This document shows positions 34,219 through 35,777 of a stretch of DNA of 35,777 bases, piece after piece. Position numbers and translations under genes: made by a program. Under the pieces are notes generated by a model. The model ran no database searches. It was given only the letters and a program-made list of their open reading frames with translations, and was not told where the DNA came from. Origin of the DNA: Legionellales bacterium RIFCSPHIGHO2_12_FULL_37_14 (lineage in GTDB: Bacteria; Pseudomonadota; Gammaproteobacteria; Legionellales; Legionellaceae); NCBI GenBank assembly GCA_001804735.1, contig MHBC01000039.1:20371-56147 (forward strand), read 5' to 3'. The number at the start of each line of letters is the position of its first letter. The first letter of the stretch is position 1.

Positions 34219-34305
34219 TGGTACCGAGAAGAGGACTCGAACCTCCATGGGGTTGCCCCCACTAGCACCTGAAGCTAGCGTGTCTACCAATTCCACCATC
34301 TCGGC
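34219..34305 (-). tRNA. tRNA-Leu (anticodon CAG)
   Basis: 87 nt on the minus strand with CCA encoded. The acceptor 5' GCCGAGA pairs with TCTCGGT (G1-U72, as in some E. coli tRNA-Leu). The anticodon stem CTAGC/GCTAG encloses loop TTCAGGT, anticodon CAG, reading CUG. A variable arm (GTGGGGGCAACCCCAT region) gives the class II form, and the T-loop GTTCGAGTC is standard. It lies between rsmI and the accessory membrane gene. Confidence 0.96.
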
Positions 34306-34341
34306 TTTAAGTCGCTAAGATATGCAATCAGTTAGATTTTG

Positions 34342-35187
34342 TCAAACTTTGCTAAGTGCTAATTTATAAAGCTTATTTTTAGGTGTTTCACTTAACTTAG
34401 CAGCGATGTTAACTGCTTGCTTTAAAGGTAGATCTTCTAATAAGACCTTAAGTAATACATCATCATTATAGATGTTAGATTTATCTTCTTTAGGGGGTAA
34501 TAATATTACAAACTCGCCTTTTATGTGGGAACTATCCTGAGCAAAATAGTTAAGCATATCTTGGGCAACGCCTCTTATAAAGGTTTCAAAAGCCTTAGTA
34601 AGTTCTTTGGCGATAACAAAAGAGTAATCAGCGCCAAATATTGCTTTAATAGCTTTTATGGTTGCAATAATTCTATGGGTAGATTCATAAAGAATAACTG
34701 AGCATTCATGTTTTTTAAGCTCGGTTAATTGTTTAGATCTTGCAGTAGCTTTAGGATTTAGAAAACCTCCATATAAAAAACGGTCACAGTTAATGCCAGC
34801 AGCGCTTAGGGCAGTAATTAATGCACAGGCCCCAGGTATGGGTACAATTGGAATGCTGGCGCTAATTGCTTGTTTTACTAGGGGAAAGCCTGGATCTTGA
34901 ATCATAGGAGTTCCTGCGTCACTAATTAAAGCGACATTGAGTCCATGTAATATTTGATCAATGACTTTTGCAGCAAGCTTAGCTTCATTGTGGGCATGAA
35001 ATGCAGTGATTTTGGAGGTAATATTGTAGGCGTTAAGAAGTTTTTTAGCGCATCTTGTATCTTCAGCGAGGATAAGATCGACTTTTTTTAAAGTTTCAAG
35101 CGCGCGCAAAGTAATATCGCTTAAATTTCCTATAGGAGTTGCAACTATAAAGAGAGTGCCTTTAGTAGTTGCGAGGGACGAGTTCAT
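34342..35187 (-). CDS. rsmI: 16S rRNA (cytidine-2'-O)-methyltransferase RsmI
   Basis: 281 residues (E. coli 286). It methylates the 2'-OH of C1402 in 16S rRNA using SAM. Family motifs: L-F-I-V-A-T-P-I-G-N-L-S-D-I-T near the start (about residues 12-26), E-D-T-R (near 41), A-L-I-S-D-A-G-T-P-M-I-Q-D-P-G (about 89-103) and P-I-P-G-A-C-A-L-I-T-A-L-S-A-A-G. It is divergent from lpoA with a 38-bp gap that must hold both promoters or starts, the classic gammaproteobacterial rsmI-lpoA arrangement. The tRNA-Leu lies 36 nt past its stop. Confidence 0.96.
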   Translation of the reverse strand: MNSSLATTKGTLFIVATPIGNLSDITLRALETLKKVDLILAEDTRCAKKLLNAYNITSKITAFHAHNEAKLAAKVIDQILHGLNVALISDAGTPMIQDPGFPLVKQAISASIPIVPIPGACALITALSAAGINCDRFLYGGFLNPKATARSKQLTELKKHECSVILYESTHRIIATIKAIKAIFGADYSFVIAKELTKAFETFIRGVAQDMLNYFAQDSSHIKGEFVILLPPKEDKSNIYNDDVLLKVLLEDLPLKQAVNIAAKLSETPKNKLYKLALSKV

Positions 35188-35225
35188 AGATTATCCTGTT
35201 TGCCTTATTCTTTATGAGATACTTC

Positions 35226-35777
35226 ATGGTGCAATTAGTTAAATATTGTATTTTATTTCTTTTAGCCTTATTTGTCTTGCAAGGTTGTAATAAAGTAGGC
35301 GGCGGCCAAGTTTCTAAGGGTCAGGGTCTCGCATCGCCTTTTAATTTACCCGCCAAAGCGTACCTTAGTTTGGCAAATAAACAAGAAGGTAATGAAAGAC
35401 AGGCTTTAGTTATAATGGCGGCAGGGCGTTTTATTGAAGATGGGGATTTAGCTATGGCTAATGCTTTATTAAATAATCTGCAAGATCTAACGCCTTTATT
35501 AACGGCAGAACGGTATATTTTACTTGCAAAAATAAAAGTAAATATCCACAAATATAAAGAAGCTATTACTATCCTTGCTAAAGTACATGATTTACAAGAT
35601 TTATCGTTGTTTTATCAGGTGCAATATCATGAAATTTTAGCGTTTTCATACGATAAAACCGGTAATTTTCCTGAAGCAATTGGCGAGCGCATAATATTAG
35701 ATAAACTGCTGCCAACAGAAGACGAAAGAATCCGTAATCGCCGGGTATTATGGCTTAGTTTAACACGCTTGCCTGAT
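35226..35777 (+). CDS. lpoA: Penicillin-binding protein activator LpoA, 3'-truncated by window edge
   Basis: ATG 35226 opens a frame that runs without stop to base 35777 (184 codons), so the C-terminus lies outside. The signal peptide ends in F-V-L-Q-G-C, making Cys21 the lipidated residue of an outer-membrane lipoprotein. The rest is helical with tetratricopeptide-like repeats (A-Y-L-S-L-A-N...A-L-L-N-N-L...A-E-R-Y-I-L-L-A-K-I), fitting the N-terminal domain of LpoA, which activates PBP1a from the outer membrane; the C-terminal periplasmic-binding-like domain would follow. The divergent rsmI supports the call. Confidence 0.88.
   Translation, partial: MVQLVKYCILFLLALFVLQGCNKVGGGQVSKGQGLASPFNLPAKAYLSLANKQEGNERQALVIMAAGRFIEDGDLAMANALLNNLQDLTPLLTAERYILLAKIKVNIHKYKEAITILAKVHDLQDLSLFYQVQYHEILAFSYDKTGNFPEAIGERIILDKLLPTEDERIRNRRVLWLSLTRLPD

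Noticed and set aside
34219-34305. Attachment-site duplicate of the tRNA-Leu 3' end
   Set aside because: The 3' end sequence was not seen again elsewhere in the window, so no att pair is claimed.
1-35777. CRISPR array or prophage
   Set aside because: No regularly spaced short direct repeats and no phage structural, integrase or Cas-like proteins were seen.

Overview
The window looks like chromosomal DNA from an AT-rich gammaproteobacterium, most likely a relative of Legionellales (Coxiella/Legionella-type). This placement is inferred from housekeeping gene order (rho-ubiD-fre-like; rsmI divergent from lpoA), protein similarity by eye and the style of interspersed palindromic repeats. No database search was made.

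Region 1 (1-24805, all + strand) is one large surface-polysaccharide locus of tightly packed, often overlapping genes. In order it holds: a GT10 fucosyltransferase-like gene cut by the window edge; a GT2 transferase; a glucose-1-phosphate cytidylyltransferase; a scar with an IS66-type transposase fragment and an unidentified remnant; GT4 and GT9 transferases; a TylC3/EvaC-type sugar C-methyltransferase; a second GT2 paralogous to the first; a GT4; a Wzy/WaaL-like membrane protein; another GT4; a fused GT4-GT26 (WecG/TagA) protein; galU; a WbpP-type UDP-GlcNAc 4-epimerase; a WecA-like initiating phosphoglycosyltransferase; a three-gene cassette (small D-Y-G-T-G-S membrane protein, NoeA-like methyltransferase, membrane sulfatase/phosphatase-superfamily protein); and the export set wza, wzc, wzi. 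Together these describe a Wzx/Wzy-type capsule or O-antigen-like polymer. It would be started on undecaprenyl phosphate by the WecA-like enzyme, extended by the GTs with UDP-Glc, UDP-GalNAc-type and perhaps CDP-derived branched sugars, polymerised by the Wzy-like protein, and exported and anchored by Wza/Wzc/Wzi. A flippase (Wzx), a Wzb phosphatase and a CDP-glucose dehydratase (RfbG) are not seen in the window.

Region 2 (24806-25759) is an 859-bp dead transposon. It has 65-bp terminal inverted repeats, a 9-bp target duplication, a broken IS4-type transposase and a GIY-YIG nuclease remnant.

Region 3 (25760-30425) is housekeeping: ung, rho, ubiD, an fre-like reductase and a small membrane protein. 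Region 4 (30426-34212) is accessory: a small coiled-coil protein behind a near-consensus promoter, a MITE-like element, a DUF4143 ATPase behind tandem operator-like repeats, and a large polytopic membrane protein. Region 5 (34213-35777) holds tRNA-Leu(CAG), rsmI and the start of lpoA.

A family of palindromic MITE-like elements with GTAACTCC ends and a CACGTCATCCCG core occurs at 20058-20169 (with an 8-bp target duplication) and 31023-31156, with a mini-relative in the rho leader at 26706-26747.
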